64,000 nucleotides of DNA from Morella rubra (taxonomy: Eukaryota > Streptophyta > Magnoliopsida > Fagales > Myricaceae). This document shows, piece after piece, positions 37,612 to 50,605 of the stretch. Made by a program: the position numbers and the translations under genes. Below the pieces are notes generated by a model. That model ran no database searches. It was not told the origin of the DNA and saw only the letters and a list, made by a program, of their open reading frames with translations. The stretch's first letter is position 1. The number at the start of each line of letters is the position of its first letter. The stretch is taken from assembly GCA_003952965.2 (NCBI GenBank), contig CM025853.1, forward strand, positions 6,173,810-6,237,809, read 5' to 3'.

Positions 37612-37905
37612 AATAGTGCAAGGGTCAATCTAGGATGAACCCCTCGACAAATGAACAAGATTTGATAATTTTTCTAAGGGAATAAGTCCATATGAACCCT
37701 ATTGGGATAACATTATGAGCTATTGGAAAGAAAGCTTAGAAAAACCTAAACAAGTAATTTTTTTTTTGAAGTTTGAGGAAATGAAAGAGCAACCCACAAT
37801 CTATTTGAAGAAGCTAGCTGAATTCTTGAAGTATGCTTTTTATCCAGGAGAAGAGGTAAAAAGTGTAGTGAATAATATTTTAAGATTGTATAGTTCCACA
37901 AATTT
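37612..37905 (+). pseudogene. SOT internal fragment
   Basis: About 290 bases of SOT from just after the 3'-phosphate motif to a point near the NLSNLEVN region, including SYWKESLEKPKQV and a [15 protein letters not shown] segment. Both ends are truncated: the left joins GATCCGGATGTAAA flank sequence and the right joins SOT 3' flank sequence directly. No start, no PAPS-binding loop, no C-terminus. Confidence 0.85.
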
Positions 37906-39028
37906 ATACACGTGACAGACTTGAAACAGAGACTAAGAGATCAGCTCAAATTTGATAAAGCTCAATTAATGTAGCCGTACGTAACTATGTCCGCTGGTCT
38001 CTAAAGAGGAAAAAATAACATGTCCACCAGCTGATAAATCATAAATTAAACCACCAAAAATTGAATTTCACATGAAACACGACGCTTTTCGCAATCAAAA
38101 TAGGCATACCAAAATACAATGGCAGTTGGAAGTTAATTGTGGACTGGTACTCTATCAACATTTGGCTCCACTTCGATCATTGGCAGCAACCCTCAATAGA
38201 TTTTGCATATTCGTGAAACTGCGGCCGGACGACCAGAACCAGACCATTTTCAGTTAGACATTACAGAAATTGAAAGCATGCACCAGATCAACTGACTTGG
38301 TGAAAGCCGTATTAAGCAAGAATGTAAGTTTAGGTTTTACATTTCCTCATTCGTGAACAAAAAAAAAGAAATGAAACCTCAATAGATTTTGCATATGAAA
38401 CGGCTTGATCTGTTTACTTCTAGTAAAGGCGGAGAATGGTTCTCTCTCTCTCTGTGAAAAATGTACATTTCGAATGAATAAATAAAACGTATCTAAGTGC
38501 AGAAAAGTAGTTTTTTCTGTTTTCATGGCAGTAGCCAAAAAATGCCTTCAATATTCATAATAACTAGATACTACGAAAATACATGCAAGAAACTTTCTCG
38601 TGTTAGTTCAATGATTGCGACATATGGTTAATTTTAGGAAATAATGTGGATGTTTTATTTTCAAAAGATTTCTTCGAGAAATGTCTCGTGTTTAAGTAAT
38701 TATGGTCTTATATAAATCTTATGAAACTGAATAACAAGCATACCTTACCGATGACATTTGGTTTTTCATCCTTATGTCAATAAAGGAAAGTGGGTAATTT
38801 TGCAAAGCTATATACAATATCATATTCATGGCTCCAGTAAAGTCATACGGTATATCACTTCATGTTGGTAAAAGGCCTAGGTTTTGTTATTTCACTTCTT
38901 TTTTCTTTTTATCAATTTCAGTCATGACAAACTTTTCTCTAGCAAGGGTCAGTCAGTGCTAGTAATTTTTATTTTTTGTGGGTAAATAGTCTTTCATTTT
39001 CCTAATAGACAAACAAACACATAAAGGT
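37906..39028. other. SOT 3' flank and spacer before NUF2
   Basis: 37906-38400 repeats the shared SOT 3' flank (compare 34465-34900). 38400-39028 is single-copy in the window, with no gene visible; it should include the NUF2 3' UTR (AATAAA-like A-rich motifs near 38470). Confidence 0.5.
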
Positions 39029-42000
39029 TTAAGAAGGGAATCCATCAAAGTGCACTTCTTTCACAATCTCTTCAGATTTATGAATGAACTCCTGCACTTC
39101 AGCTGCTCCAGATTCTTTTATCGAAATTGCCTTTGAAGTTATAGCATCCACGTAAAAATTGTAGTATAGAAAAAACTAATATTAGAAAAACCTAATATCA
39201 AATGCCTTAGTCCACATTAAAAGGAGATTCAAAGTACCTCTACAACCACAGCTTCAACATTCTTTTGCCTTGCTTCCAAATCACGTCTCCTAGATTCCAC
39301 CTCCAACTTCACATTATTGAAGTCTTTGGTAGCATCCTCCAACTTTAGATCTCTTTCCTTCTCTAACTGCTTTCTTAATTCATCCAACTGTTCGACTGAG
39401 ATAAACAAAGAAAGTTTTAAGCTTAAGACTGCCAGTTCAGAAAAGGACATCACATAGTTTGTCTGATTACAAGTTACCGCTTGTCGTTCCTCCAGTTTAG
39501 CCTCAAGTGACTTATCCAGCACCCCCTCGTCACTCAATTTAGCTTTTAAAGCCTTGAAGTCCTTTTCAACGGATTTGGCTGAGTTTACGTACTAAAGGTG
39601 CTGATGTCAAAATTGCTACATCCAAAGGTCTATATTGGCGTCACATCAAGAATTGCTTTAAATTGGAGTTCTGTCTACACCTAACCTGTCAGATTATGGT
39701 AGTCAACTGCAGAGCATAAGATAACCAGTAAAGCATATGCTCACCTGTTCTTGTATAGCTTGCATCTGACCAAAGTGTTTGAACATTTTCTTGAAAACCT
39801 GTGAAAAAGCACAGAAATATGACAACATTTCTTTAAGCTAGTGAATTTGTACATATATCTTTTGGAGCATGCAGGTTTACCAAGACATATTCTGCTCACT
39901 CTTGGATTACTTGGCTTCCGAATATCAGGGGACAATAACAGTACTGAAGAGACAAACTCTACATATCTTTGTGAATGTATGTGCCTAGATATGCTTTCCT
40001 TGAAGACAGATTTCATAATTTGGCCAGCAGTACAATAAACAAAAAAACTTCAAGAGTTCAGAGAAACTTCACACAGAATTCAACACTAGTATGAATGGCA
40101 CAATTTCACAACAGCAATTTAACTTCCATTACTTGAGAAAGTTGAGATATATGTGCATGCAATTGCAAGGTTGCATGCATCTTTGTCCAATCCAGTAACT
40201 CTCAGCTCCCACAAATAACATGGATAAAGTAATGCTAGTCTGATAGACTTGTAATTCAATATATAGCCAACTACTTGTAAAGATGACACCCCCCACAAAT
40301 AACATGGATAAAGTAATGCTAGTCTGATAGACTTGTAATTCAATATATAGCCAACTACTTGTAAAGATGACACCCCATTCATAATTTATTAAGGAGAAGC
40401 CACATGTTCGCATGCATATGCAATTAATAGATGTTGCAAACATCAGATAAGAGGAAGTTGAAGAACTACATGGCATTTGGAAGTTGATGGAAGGTTATTG
40501 TGTATCTCATGTTGTCAAAAGCCATTTCTTCAGTGAAGGCATCTGATTTCAGAAGCTTTTCAGGAAACAGACTGAACAAGAATTTATGAACATAATTGAA
40601 GAATTAAGGCAGTTCTTAACATATAGCTGTATTAAAATTCTAAAAGGCAACAGTAAATTTTCAAATAGCTTATGAAAATTCCCAGCAGGCAAATGGCTGA
40701 CTATGATTGATTGGCATAGTCATTTGTGGGAATATACCTTTGTATAAAGCTCGGCTATGGCATTCTTATCCCGGTAAGATTGCATTGCTATTTTTTCAGA
40801 GTTCTTCGCCACCTCCCGAGTTGATTTCTTCTCCTCTAAAGCCCTCTTTAAAAAAATATGTGAAGAAATTACTCACACGTCGATAAGAAAAGGAGACAGA
40901 AAATCATGAATGAGTGAACCATAGATACAAACACCCTACCAGAAAGAGAAAAAGCATCATCAAATCAAGAGGCCTTACCACAATCCAATTCTTTAAACCA
41001 CACATAACATAAAGAGAGTTCAAATACTTCATTTAAAAGCCTATCGGAAGAGAATGATATCACAGAGCCCTTATTTAAAAACCTATTCGAAGAGGATCAT
41101 GGTATCCATATTATATTTATTTGGGAAGTATACCAGCAGTTTGTAAGATACTTAACCATGCTTGCAAAAAAATGCTAACGCCCAAGCATATAGCCGTGCT
41201 GATGAAATAAAGAATCACTATAGATATCGAAAATGGTAGGACAGATGCTAAAACATAATGTTCGAGACTTGACAACTAGACCAGAAGGTTTAGACTATGC
41301 CTGTTTGTTAATGTCTGACTGTAGTATATGTATTGAAGAAACTTCATTTTCGCCTAAAAAAAAAAACTTCATTTTCCTATATGGTTGAAATTTCTGATAG
41401 AAATCATAGCAGGAACATAAATGTTAGTAACTCTTTTATGAATTACCATATCTTTCTTAATAAGAAGAAAAGAAACACCTGTAACTTATCTGGAGATTGG
41501 ATGATTTCGAACGTAAATTTGCATTTTCTTGAACAATTTGTACTAGAATGAACTCAGCATTCGGAATCGGGAAGAAAGAGGAAGAGTGATGACAACAATG
41601 CAATGGCAGTCAAAATATTAGCACATGTATCTGAACAGCCTATTTACTTAATGATCTTGAAAGAGAAAACTTTTTCAAATACAGATAAAGACCTTAAACT
41701 TTAGTTGAAACAGGCATGAGAAAGCAATCTCTATATAGACAAAGGGAGAATGCATAAGAATTTCGAAAGTAATTGCTAAGACAAACTCGAACCTAGAAAT
41801 ATTTGAAGAAATAAACAAAGTCGTGGTGACAAGAGCAACAACAACGAGACAGTAGTGGTTCAAACATAATAAAACCTACCTCAATAGCATGAACAACCTA
41901 ATAACACAAAGATTAAAAGAAACAACATTGTGACATCTTTGAAATATATCATTGCTATCAAAGCAGACAAGATATAAGCACATCACACAAAATAAGTTTT

Positions 42001-44653
42001 CCATTTTGAATGAACAGAAGCTTCACCAAATTAACATAATCTTATGCTTGCCAATCTGGTTCGTTGATCAAACTTTATTTTGCTATAGACGCAACATGAA
42101 ACAATTAATTGGCATGTCTTTATTCTATATTAATTTCTAAGAAAATGATACAACCAAATTTATTGCTTAAAAATAAAAAAATAAACAATTACCCCAGTGG
42201 TCTTGGCAGACCCAAAATTTTGTAGTAATAGTCTTATGACAAATATATCTGCTCATTTTCTATCACCTGACCTTGTCATCCATTTCTCCAGTCTTCTCCT
42301 TCAGCTTGCGAAAAGAAGCTCTCAGGGCCATCTGGTGATTGTTAAGACCAGCAATGGTTAGACGCAATTCTTTAACTTTTGCATCTACATCCTGCACAAG
42401 AGGCAACTCCCTCTCTCTTGCTTCATTGTAGTCCTCAATCTCTGCATTCAACTGCATGCAAAATTTAGCACAGCTGGATGCTTATATAAAAGAAATTTCT
42501 TTTGGATCAATTAGAGACACCTGGGATGTTTAGCCTCCCACTCTCTCTGTTGCTCCTCAAGATGGTTAACTTCATCCACAATTGGACGAAGGAAATCCAG
42601 TTTTGCCTGTCTGAGAATGAAAACAATGAACCAACATATGCCAGAAGTTATACAGTAATAGAACCAATTAAAATAAGTCCATATTCGGATTTATACAATG
42701 ATGAAACTAAATTTCGTCCTTAAAAAGACAAGCAAAGTCATCTACCTAATGTTCAAAAAGCAGAATAAATTATCTTCCTTGGAGAATTCCCTCCCTGACT
42801 GTGCATCTCCAATCTAGATTTTAAGGCTGAATAATTCTATCTTTTCAGAACACACCAGTTCTTTAGCATAGTTAACTTTGTCCACACGTCCTTATATCTA
42901 ATCCATTCCTACTCCAACATAGAAGAAAATCTCACACATACTCTGTTAGCTTTAGAGTTTTACTTTGTTCTTTAATTCATTTAACCGTTTTTGAAAAGAA
43001 AGCAAAAATCATGAAAAAACAATTGATAAATGTGCACCTTATATGTCAAAGCAAGTCAGAACAAAAATGATCACAAATAGTAGCAAAGAGCTAACCGATT
43101 CACAGACTGAAAATTGGACATGTTAATCAGAATCATCACCAATTACATAATAACTAAGCTGAAAATACAGAGCATCCAGTTATTGGGTGGGATTTAAAAG
43201 CTGACTAAACATTGGAAAACATATAAAAAACAAACTGTTGCCACCAGTCTTCCCATGAGGAAATTTGATGGTTATTACCAATAACACCAAGGTCAAAAAG
43301 TGACTTTGGAATGGCCAGCAATGACCATAATGGTAACATGGATTTGGGATTGCAAGACTAGATCCCAGACCAGGATTCAACTAACATAGAGCAATTGATT
43401 GTTCCTCCTGGGACATAGGAAACCAAGTCTAATTATTTATCCAATCTCTTTGACCTCCTGTTCACCGAACCAGGATCCTCTGCAATCTTTTGCTCGAATT
43501 GCATTCTACAATTCGGAAGGAGATAGACGCAATAGGTGGATCTTACATTATTTAATATAACTTAAATGTACTTCTTTTTATCACAACGACCTCAACAACA
43601 AGTCACAAATTGAAGGGTTTATTCTACAAAACATTGTTAAAGAGCTCTGAAACAATCTGATTGTATTGGTGACCAATTACTGGGTTCCCCACGACAACCT
43701 AAAAACTTCAAGAAGAAAGAACAAACCTGTGAAGACCAAAATTGAGAATTGCGCTAAGGAAAAATTCAGTCCTGCCAGTATCTGGTCTTATCAGGTCCTT
43801 GAGGGTAAATTTCTCAGGACACTCCGTTGAGGCCAGTACCACCTTTATCCTGTTGTACAGCTTCACCATCCGGGCTGATTCACATGAAGGTCTGGGTTCT
43901 CGAGCTGCTCGAGCGCTGCAAACTCCAATGGTCCATGGTCCTCCCTGCACAAATCATAAATCCCAGAGAAGAAAAGAGCTCAGACGCCGTAAAGAAAACA
44001 CGAGGTAGTTTTGAATTTACTGCCGCGGGGGGGGGAAGGTAGAAATCAGACGCCCTAGTGTCTAAGAGTCCGTTTGAGTTCTCTGAACAAAAGAAAGCAG
44101 CTAGGATATTTATCCCCAAAACAGGAAGTACAGAAGATTAAAACCAATTCAAATTTTTAAAAGGCCCAATGCGGGGGACCTCCACTTTCCCACAACCAAA
44201 ACAGTAAAAATCTAGAGACCTTCTAAGACTAAATTCAGGTTCATTTTCTCTCCCATTCTTAGTGACGAAACAGAGTTAGGGACCAATTCCGCTCCGTTCA
44301 CAACCCCAAGTTCATGAATGTGTTCCACAGAAAAAGAAACCTAGTAAGTCCACAAATAGAAGAATCCGAAGTTCAAAATTGACTTTTATTTTTTATTTTC
44401 TAGTAGAAAATTTAAAAAACACTCGACACAAAAATTGCCAGCGCTTGAGCAGAAGATAAAGGAGGAGAGGAAGGAGAGAGGAACATTACTAGCGAAGAAC
44501 GTCAATGTGGAAGAGGAGACCGGCGTAGAGGTCAGAAATGAACTCCGGGTTAGGGTTAAAGAGATTGTGCTCGGAAATGCTGGCGATTTGGGACTCCGCC
44601 AGGATTGCCACAATCTCACTGCGCGACATTATAGGCCACTCGAACTTCGACAT
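39029..44653 (-). CDS. NUF2: Kinetochore protein NUF2 (NDC80 complex), 10 exons
   Basis: NUF2 pairs with NDC80 in the four-protein NDC80 complex that attaches microtubules to kinetochores. Exons read on the minus strand: 44490-44653, 43727-43944, 42521-42610, 42272-42451, 41479 to about 41555, 40738-40845, 39745-39798, 39478-39591, 39238-39395 and 39029-39151 (stop TAA). Exon 1 starts MSKFEWPIMSRSEIV, the family's N-terminal calponin-homology-like fold. Exon 2 carries LYNRIKVVLASTE and RPDTGRTEFFLSAILN. Later exons are a long coiled coil (QLNAEIEDYNEARERE, ALEEKKSTREV, VESRRRDLEARQKNVE). Total length fits the roughly 440-residue family. Oddities: a TAG formed across the exon 1/2 junction, one-base losses in exons 2, 3, 5 and at the exon 8 donor, and two acceptors reading TAC instead of CAG. 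These may be sequence errors or real decay. Confidence 0.88.
40208..40375. repeat. 84 bp tandem duplication in a NUF2 intron
   Basis: Two adjacent, virtually identical 84 bp copies (40208-40291 and 40292-40375), each starting CCCACAAATAACATGG. Located between exons 6 and 7. The long minus-strand frame across it is a result of the duplication (84 is a multiple of three), not a gene. Confidence 0.95.
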
Positions 44654-44763
44654 TCTTTAAATTTCCGCGGAAGACACGATTGAGATTACGGTTGAGTTCT
44701 TATGCATTAAGAGAGAGATACACGGAGAGAGAGCGAGAAGAGGCTGAATGAGATTGACAAGCT

Positions 44764-44772
44764 TTTCCCGCC
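44764..44772 (+). promoter_or_regulatory. E2F-type site upstream of NUF2
   Basis: TTTCCCGCC, a perfect match to the plant E2F/DP consensus, 111-119 bases upstream of the NUF2 ATG (44653, minus strand). An AACGG, the core of mitosis-specific MYB3R sites, lies close by at about 44782. This fits cell-cycle expression of a kinetochore gene. Function is inferred from the motif only. Confidence 0.6.
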
Positions 44773-44789
44773 CTAAACAATAAACGGTA

Positions 44790-46849
44790 AAGTGGTATCT
44801 TCCCCCTCTCGCGTATGAGCGCGGAGCGGCCCATCCACGGAGCCCGCCGTTTCCCCCGCTGGGGTTTTTGTTTTCACATTTCGGACGCGTGGATTTTAAA
44901 ATCTGTCCCGGGAAATATTTAAAGTTTCTCTTTTCAAGATGAAACTCAGGTGGTTAACACCAACATTTCTACCCCAATAAATAATTTTTTAACGTTCCTT
45001 TTTTTTTTTGTTAAATTATTTTTTTCATCATTTTTTCTACTAATTTTAATATCTTAAAATTTTCATCACCCCAATATTTCCATACCCCAACACCACCTCA
45101 GACAGCATAACAAAAAACACAAGTTTCTAAAAAAATTTCTCTTTTTTTAAGACAGAATTGCTCGTCCCAACAAAGAAAAAAGGGTTAATTATTTGCCCAA
45201 AAAAACTCAAGCCAGCTTTTCGATTTTGCTTTGATCTTTATGCTCTGAGATTTTCTAGGCCTGAAATATTATGGATTTGACTTCGATCTTCTGGAACACA
45301 GAATCAATGTTGGCGTTAGGAATCTTATAAATTGTATATTGCATTTGATTTAAGAAACAGGAGAAGAAATTAACCAATCGACTTCTAAAAAGCCACTTAA
45401 CAGAAGATAATTGCCCATGCATTTATGGATGTTATGATTTACGGATAATGATATACAGTATATTAATAATAACTTTAGATCTAAGATCTGGATTAAATAA
45501 GAATATGCAGGATGCAGCTGCGCTACTACTGTCAAATTGTCAATTATTCTGACACGATCCCATGCATCAAGAAACAGCTCATGATATTCCACGAATGGTA
45601 AAATTTTGATATGAAAGAGACAATCAAGAGAATAAGTAAATAATTCCAGAACCTGACCAATTCTTGAGAAAATTTTGAGATAAACTTACGTCAAATCCTC
45701 TTTGAAAATTCTCTAGTGTTGCCAAATATAACCTCAATTTGAGATCAAAGGGTAAGTGGGATGTAGAGTGAAAAAAAAGTTTTAGACCCTAAATAAAACT
45801 TAGAGGGTATAAATAGGTGTTCGTATTTTTTTTTCAATAAAGAGAGTACTGATTTAGAACAAGTCATGAGAGAATCTCCTGTAGGTTTGGAAAGTATTTA
45901 GTAATTAACAAATATGCAGCAGAATATTAAAAAAATATCAATCAGAAATAATAAATTAATCACTCACCAAGCCAAGAGATTTGTTGGCTAAGTGAAAAAT
46001 CTTATAAAATGAAAACATTCCAAGCTAGTTACCATGCACTAAAAATTTACCAAGAAGATAAAACTTTACATTAGTGATTCATATACAGTGTAATTTACTC
46101 ATTTCTTTTCAAATTTGAAAGACTCTTATCCTCTTGAACAATTTAAACAATATTAATTTAAAAATATAACTAAACTTAAATTTGAAACGAAATCTTTTCA
46201 CTATTCAAAACACTAATATAGCTGATGACATAGAAAAGGACGAGGCTCTTCACTCTAAGAACTCATTAAGCTTTTCGATTTTGCTGTGATCTTTACATTA
46301 ATTAGAAGAAGGTCCTTTTATAGACCTCGATCTTTCTTTTTACTTGATACGTATTTGGGTCGTTACAAATAGTGTTCTAAAAAGCGCTTAAAAATAATTA
46401 GTGGAATCCGTACGCATGTGTAACTCGTGTGATGTAAAATAATTTCCTTCTTTCTCAAGTGTCCCTATCCACTATAGTATCTTGTTTTTGTTTTGTTTTT
46501 AATTTTTAATTTCATGACCCCCTGCGGGTCCGTCTGCTAGCCAATCAACGTGATTACGAGCAGGTAAGATTATCTCCATAGATACTTGTCGGTGCTCTTT
46601 CCCATTCCTTTTCCTGCAGTGTCCCCCCCCCCCCCTACCGCGCCTTTACTTTTCGACATTTTGTTTTTATTTTTTTCAACTTTACGTTCAAAGTTTTCTT
46701 TATATAATAGCTAGCTTTTCACCCAAATGCTGTCTTTTGTCTGTACGTTTTCCGGTACTTGTATGTGCGTAATCTTGCTGAAATATATCCCCGCCGATTC
46801 AGAAGCTTTAATTTCTACCATTCCTACCATCCTTACAGTTCCCACTAAT
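44790..46849. other. Spacer from NUF2 promoter to SOT copy 4
   Basis: 45240-45740 is related to 18470-18730 (for example AAGATCTGGATTAAA). 45780-46215 is a copy of the dispersed repeat at 30960-31730. 46216-46849 is diverged SOT 5' flank and leader, including TTTATATAATAGCTAG near 46700, a possible TATA region. No gene other than the SOT start at 46850. Confidence 0.5.
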
Positions 46850-49700
46850 ATGTCTTCAGTTACTCTTCAACCACCTCCTTTTATTCTCGGCACTTGCATG
46901 GAGATGACCTGACCAAAGAATGCAAGGATCCGCTACAACAAATTTGGTCTTTTTTAAAAAAAATTTAAACACTTATCACTTACCATTCAAACTCTTATTA
47001 GTATCCGTTCGAATGCTTTTAAATACCGTTCAATCGGTTTTTGAATGAAAATGAAAAAAAATAAAGCGTCAAAACAGTACCTTAGAAGTATTGTAATCGT
47101 TGGAACGGATGGCATTATGTAACCGTTAGAATGGTAAAAACAGTAAATCAAATAAAATTATAAAAAAAATTAAAAATTAAAAGAAATAAATTAATGAAAA
47201 TCAAATATTTACGTATAGTACCTTATATATATATATATATAGTACTTTGAACATATTATTTAATATATAGTAACTTATACAAATTATGTAATAGTACTTT
47301 ATACATGTTATATATGTAATATATAGTACCTTGTGATATTATACATGTTATATATGTAATATAATAGTATCTTATACATATTATGTAATAGTTACCTTAT
47401 ACATTTTATATGTAATATATAGTACCTGTACATATTATTTAGTATCATATTATTAATATATAGTACGTTGTACATATTGTTTAATAGTACCTTACACATA
47501 TTATATAATAGTATAGTATACATATTAATAGTACTTATATATAATATGTAATAGTACATTGTACATATTATATCATAGTACCTTGTACATATTATTTAAT
47601 AGTACCATATACATATTTTTAAATACAATAGTACCCTGTACATATAAAAGTACTAGTACATATTAAATAATAGCACATTGTACATATTATATAATAGTAC
47701 TTATACATATTATATAATATACTTATATAATAATACTTGTAATAGCCTGTACATATTATTTAATAGTACCTTATACATATTATATTTTAATATATAGTAC
47801 CTTGTATATATTATTTAAGTATTATTTAAATTATTCAAAAAAAAATCGAACATATAAATACAGTTCGAACAAGAAAAAAATGAAACGATGCCGTATCATT
47901 TCTAAAAAATGTTAGAATGATACTTCGATAACCATTAGAACCATATATCCATTCGAACTATTTTAAAGATCGTTTGAACGGGGGTTTGAACGAAAATGAA
48001 AAATTAAGCGCCAAAATTATCCGCTTTTTTTTAGAACACTTTTAAAGACCGTTCAAACGGGATTTGAATGAAAATGAAAAATTAAGCGCCCAAATTACTC
48101 ACCTTTTTTCTGTTCGAATACTTTTAAAGACCGTTCGAACGCCTCATAGGAAATCAAAATAAAAAGAAAGAAATGGTGAGAGTAAAAGAGAAGAAGAAGA
48201 AGAAGAAGAAGAAAAGAAGTAAAAAAGAAGACGAAGAAGGAGGAGGAGGAGAAGGAGGAGGAGAACAAGAAGAAGGGGGAGGAGGAGAAGGAGAAGAAAG
48301 AGAAGGAGGGGGAGGAGGAGAAGGAGATGATGAAGACAATTTCTCATTTTTTAGTGTTCGAATAGTTCATCCACCGTTAGAACGCTTAACCGTTAGAACG
48401 ATTAATCCACCGTTAGAACATATTAACGTTTTTATAATTTGATGAAAATTCGAACGGTCCACCGTTAGAACGTCCCATCCACCATTGGAACATTTGATGC
48501 AGCGTTCGAACGGTTGTTGTTGGATGTAGTATTCAAAGACTATTTGAACAGTTGCTGTGAATGTAGCGTTTGAATAGTTGGATATAGCATTCGAATGGTT
48601 GAAATATATCTGTCCCAAAATGGTACTTTTTGGGACGAAACAAAATTTCGTCCTAAAAAACCTTTTGTAACGGACTTATTGGGACACTTAGAGTGACGGA
48701 TGAATTCCATCCCAAAAACGTTTTCGAGACGAAATTTGGGTTTTTTGGGACGAAAAATTCCATCCCAAAAACCAAAAATTGTTCCAGTGATCTCATGCGC
48801 TCCTTGCAGAGTACAGACCAAAGTTTGCTCTATTAATACCAAGGATCTTGGATCCCAAGCTTTTCCATGCAAGGACTTTTATCATTCCACAAACACTTCC
48901 AAGCTCATGACACCGATATTCTGTTAGTTTTATCTCTTAAAGTTAGTGCTACTTGGTTGAAGTCAATATTCTTATTCTCTATACCAAACTGAGTGCGCTG
49001 CGATCCAAATGCTCAACAACACCCTTTTATGACAATCCATCCTCATGAGCTTATGCCCATCTTGGAGATGGACCTTTATAGTACAAAACATGTACCTGAC
49101 CTCACCCCCCTTTTACTTCTCCAAGGCTCCTTTCAACTCATTAATGTATTCATTGCTAACAGTATCTATGAAGAATTCAATGTGCAAGATTGTACTTTCA
49201 ACTGTGTTTTGTGTCAATGTGTCACTTTTGGAATAATATAAAGGGTCAATCTAGGGATGAAACCCTTGACAATCGAATAGGCTTTTGATAATTTTTCTAA
49301 GGGAATAAGTCCATTTGGACCCTATTGAGATCATGTTATGAGCTATTGGAAAGAAAATTTAGAAAAACACGAAAATGTTTTTTTTTTTTTTTTGAAGTAT
49401 GAGGAAATGAAAGTGCAACCCACAATTTATTTGAAAAAGCTAACTGAGTTCTTAGAGTGTCATTTTTCTCCGGAAGAAGAGAAAAAAGGTGTAATAAATG
49501 ATATTTTAAAATTTTGTAGTTTTGAAAATCTGAGCAACTTGAAGGTGAACAAAAATGGGAAGATATTGATAGCCAACAAAGCTGCACTTTTTTGCCGAGA
49601 TGAAGTTGGAGACTGGATGAATCACTTGACTGATCAAATGAGTGAGACATTAGACTATATTACTGAAGAGAAGTTTCATTGTGTTGGGTTGAAATTTTAG
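46850..49700 (+). pseudogene. SOT copy 4, split by a CACTA-like element
   Basis: The start is at 46850 (MSSVTLQPPP, matching the proline-rich start of the other copies). After about 80 bases, in the TKECKDL region, the gene is interrupted by the element at 46931-48789. The rest resumes at 48790 and runs to TAG 49698-49700. It is heavily altered: the PAPS loop reads LSLKVSATWLK instead of TSPKxGTTWLK, losing the P and the GTT; the segment around the 3'-phosphate motif is scrambled with a deletion near 49195; the C-terminal half from 49338 is open and ends with [14 protein letters not shown]. This is the most diverged of the long copies and cannot be functional. Confidence 0.87.
46931..48789. 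mobile_element. CACTA-like element 3 inside SOT copy 4, 1,859 bp
   Basis: Left end CGCTACAACAAATTTGG; right end, reverse complemented, CACTGGAACAATTTTTGG. These are related CACTA-type termini with one base of the leading CACTA changed on the left. ATC flanks both sides (46928-46930, 48790-48792), a 3 bp target duplication, and uninterrupted SOT copies show the joined sequence AAGGATCT. Inside: an AT-rich minisatellite of TAGTACCTTATACATATTAT-like units (47210-47830), GA-rich low complexity (48180-48335) and many CGTTCGAACG / CGTTAGAACG motifs that may be subterminal transposase sites. No transposase. Confidence 0.85.
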
Positions 49701-50605
49701 GTCTTTTCAAGTTGTATTTGTTTGAATTACGTTGAACAACTTAGGTATTGTTCATGTTGTTGTTTGGTGGAATATCTTTTACTGTATTTTCCTATTATTG
49801 GTCTGTGAAATGTTTGTTAATTATTGTCTTTAATCTATGATCATCATTGTGATGTTAGATAATAATGTTAAAATTGCGTTTGAATATGTGTGATCGTCGC
49901 TAATTAGTTTCTCAAAAGTTCACGACCGAGTGATGTGGATGTTCGATGCCTTGATTTCCTCTGCACATCTGTGCTATCTCTCATTCCAAATGAAGTACAC
50001 AGCAGCAAACAAGGACAATTTTGCATGCCATCCTGATCGACTCAAATTTGATATAAGGAAAATGTTACGACAATAAGGTTGAGGGTAGAAGAGAAACTAC
50101 AGAGTTGACGCATTTGGAAGTGGAACTACAGAGTTGATGACGTGTGGAAGTGAAAGTCTTTTGAAGTGTCGAAATGGAGCTTACCTTACTATGTTACGTC
50201 TTTTTAATTGGGCTTGGATTGTGTCTTTTATTTCGGCTTGCGCTGAGTCTTGCATTTCATTTTGTTATTGTATTGTTATTGGTTGAGGCTCATACATGTG
50301 GTATGGCTGAGCCCAGCAAAGTTGTTAGCATCTTTGCTGATGTCAGATGACAGTTACCAGGGGAATTGAGATTGAAATAGCGGGGAGTGCGCTAGAAAAA
50401 GATATCGAAGATTGTTATGGTGTGAGAACCTGGAGATTGACCATCTCGAATGGGTTTGTATATATATATTTTTTTCCGTTCATGTGGCTGTGAGTAGAAT
50501 TTCAGTGAAGTATTTCATTCAATTCTCCCTTGTTTCTATTACAAATCTCTTAAAAAAATCTATACAAAAATTATCCCGTAATAGGAAAAAAGAAGAAGCT
50601 CAATG
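49701..50605. other. SOT copy 4 3' flank
   Basis: Shared SOT 3' flank to about 49925 (ATTAGTTTCTCAAAAGTTCA), then unique sequence without a recognisable gene. A 69-residue frame at 50412 has no domain. Confidence 0.45.

Noticed and set aside
40119-40476. Minus-strand frames with a repeated 28-residue block
   Set aside because: Product of an 84 bp tandem duplication in a NUF2 intron.
43708-43950. NUF2 exon 2 read entirely in the frame starting MQGGPWTIG
   Set aside because: The first 70 or so bases encode the conserved LEQLENPDLH segment in another frame, so a one-base loss fits better than a novel N-terminal stretch.
48144-48442. Serine/leucine-rich or glutamate/glycine-rich proteins near 48.2 kb
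   Set aside because: Low-complexity GA/CT repeat inside a transposon.
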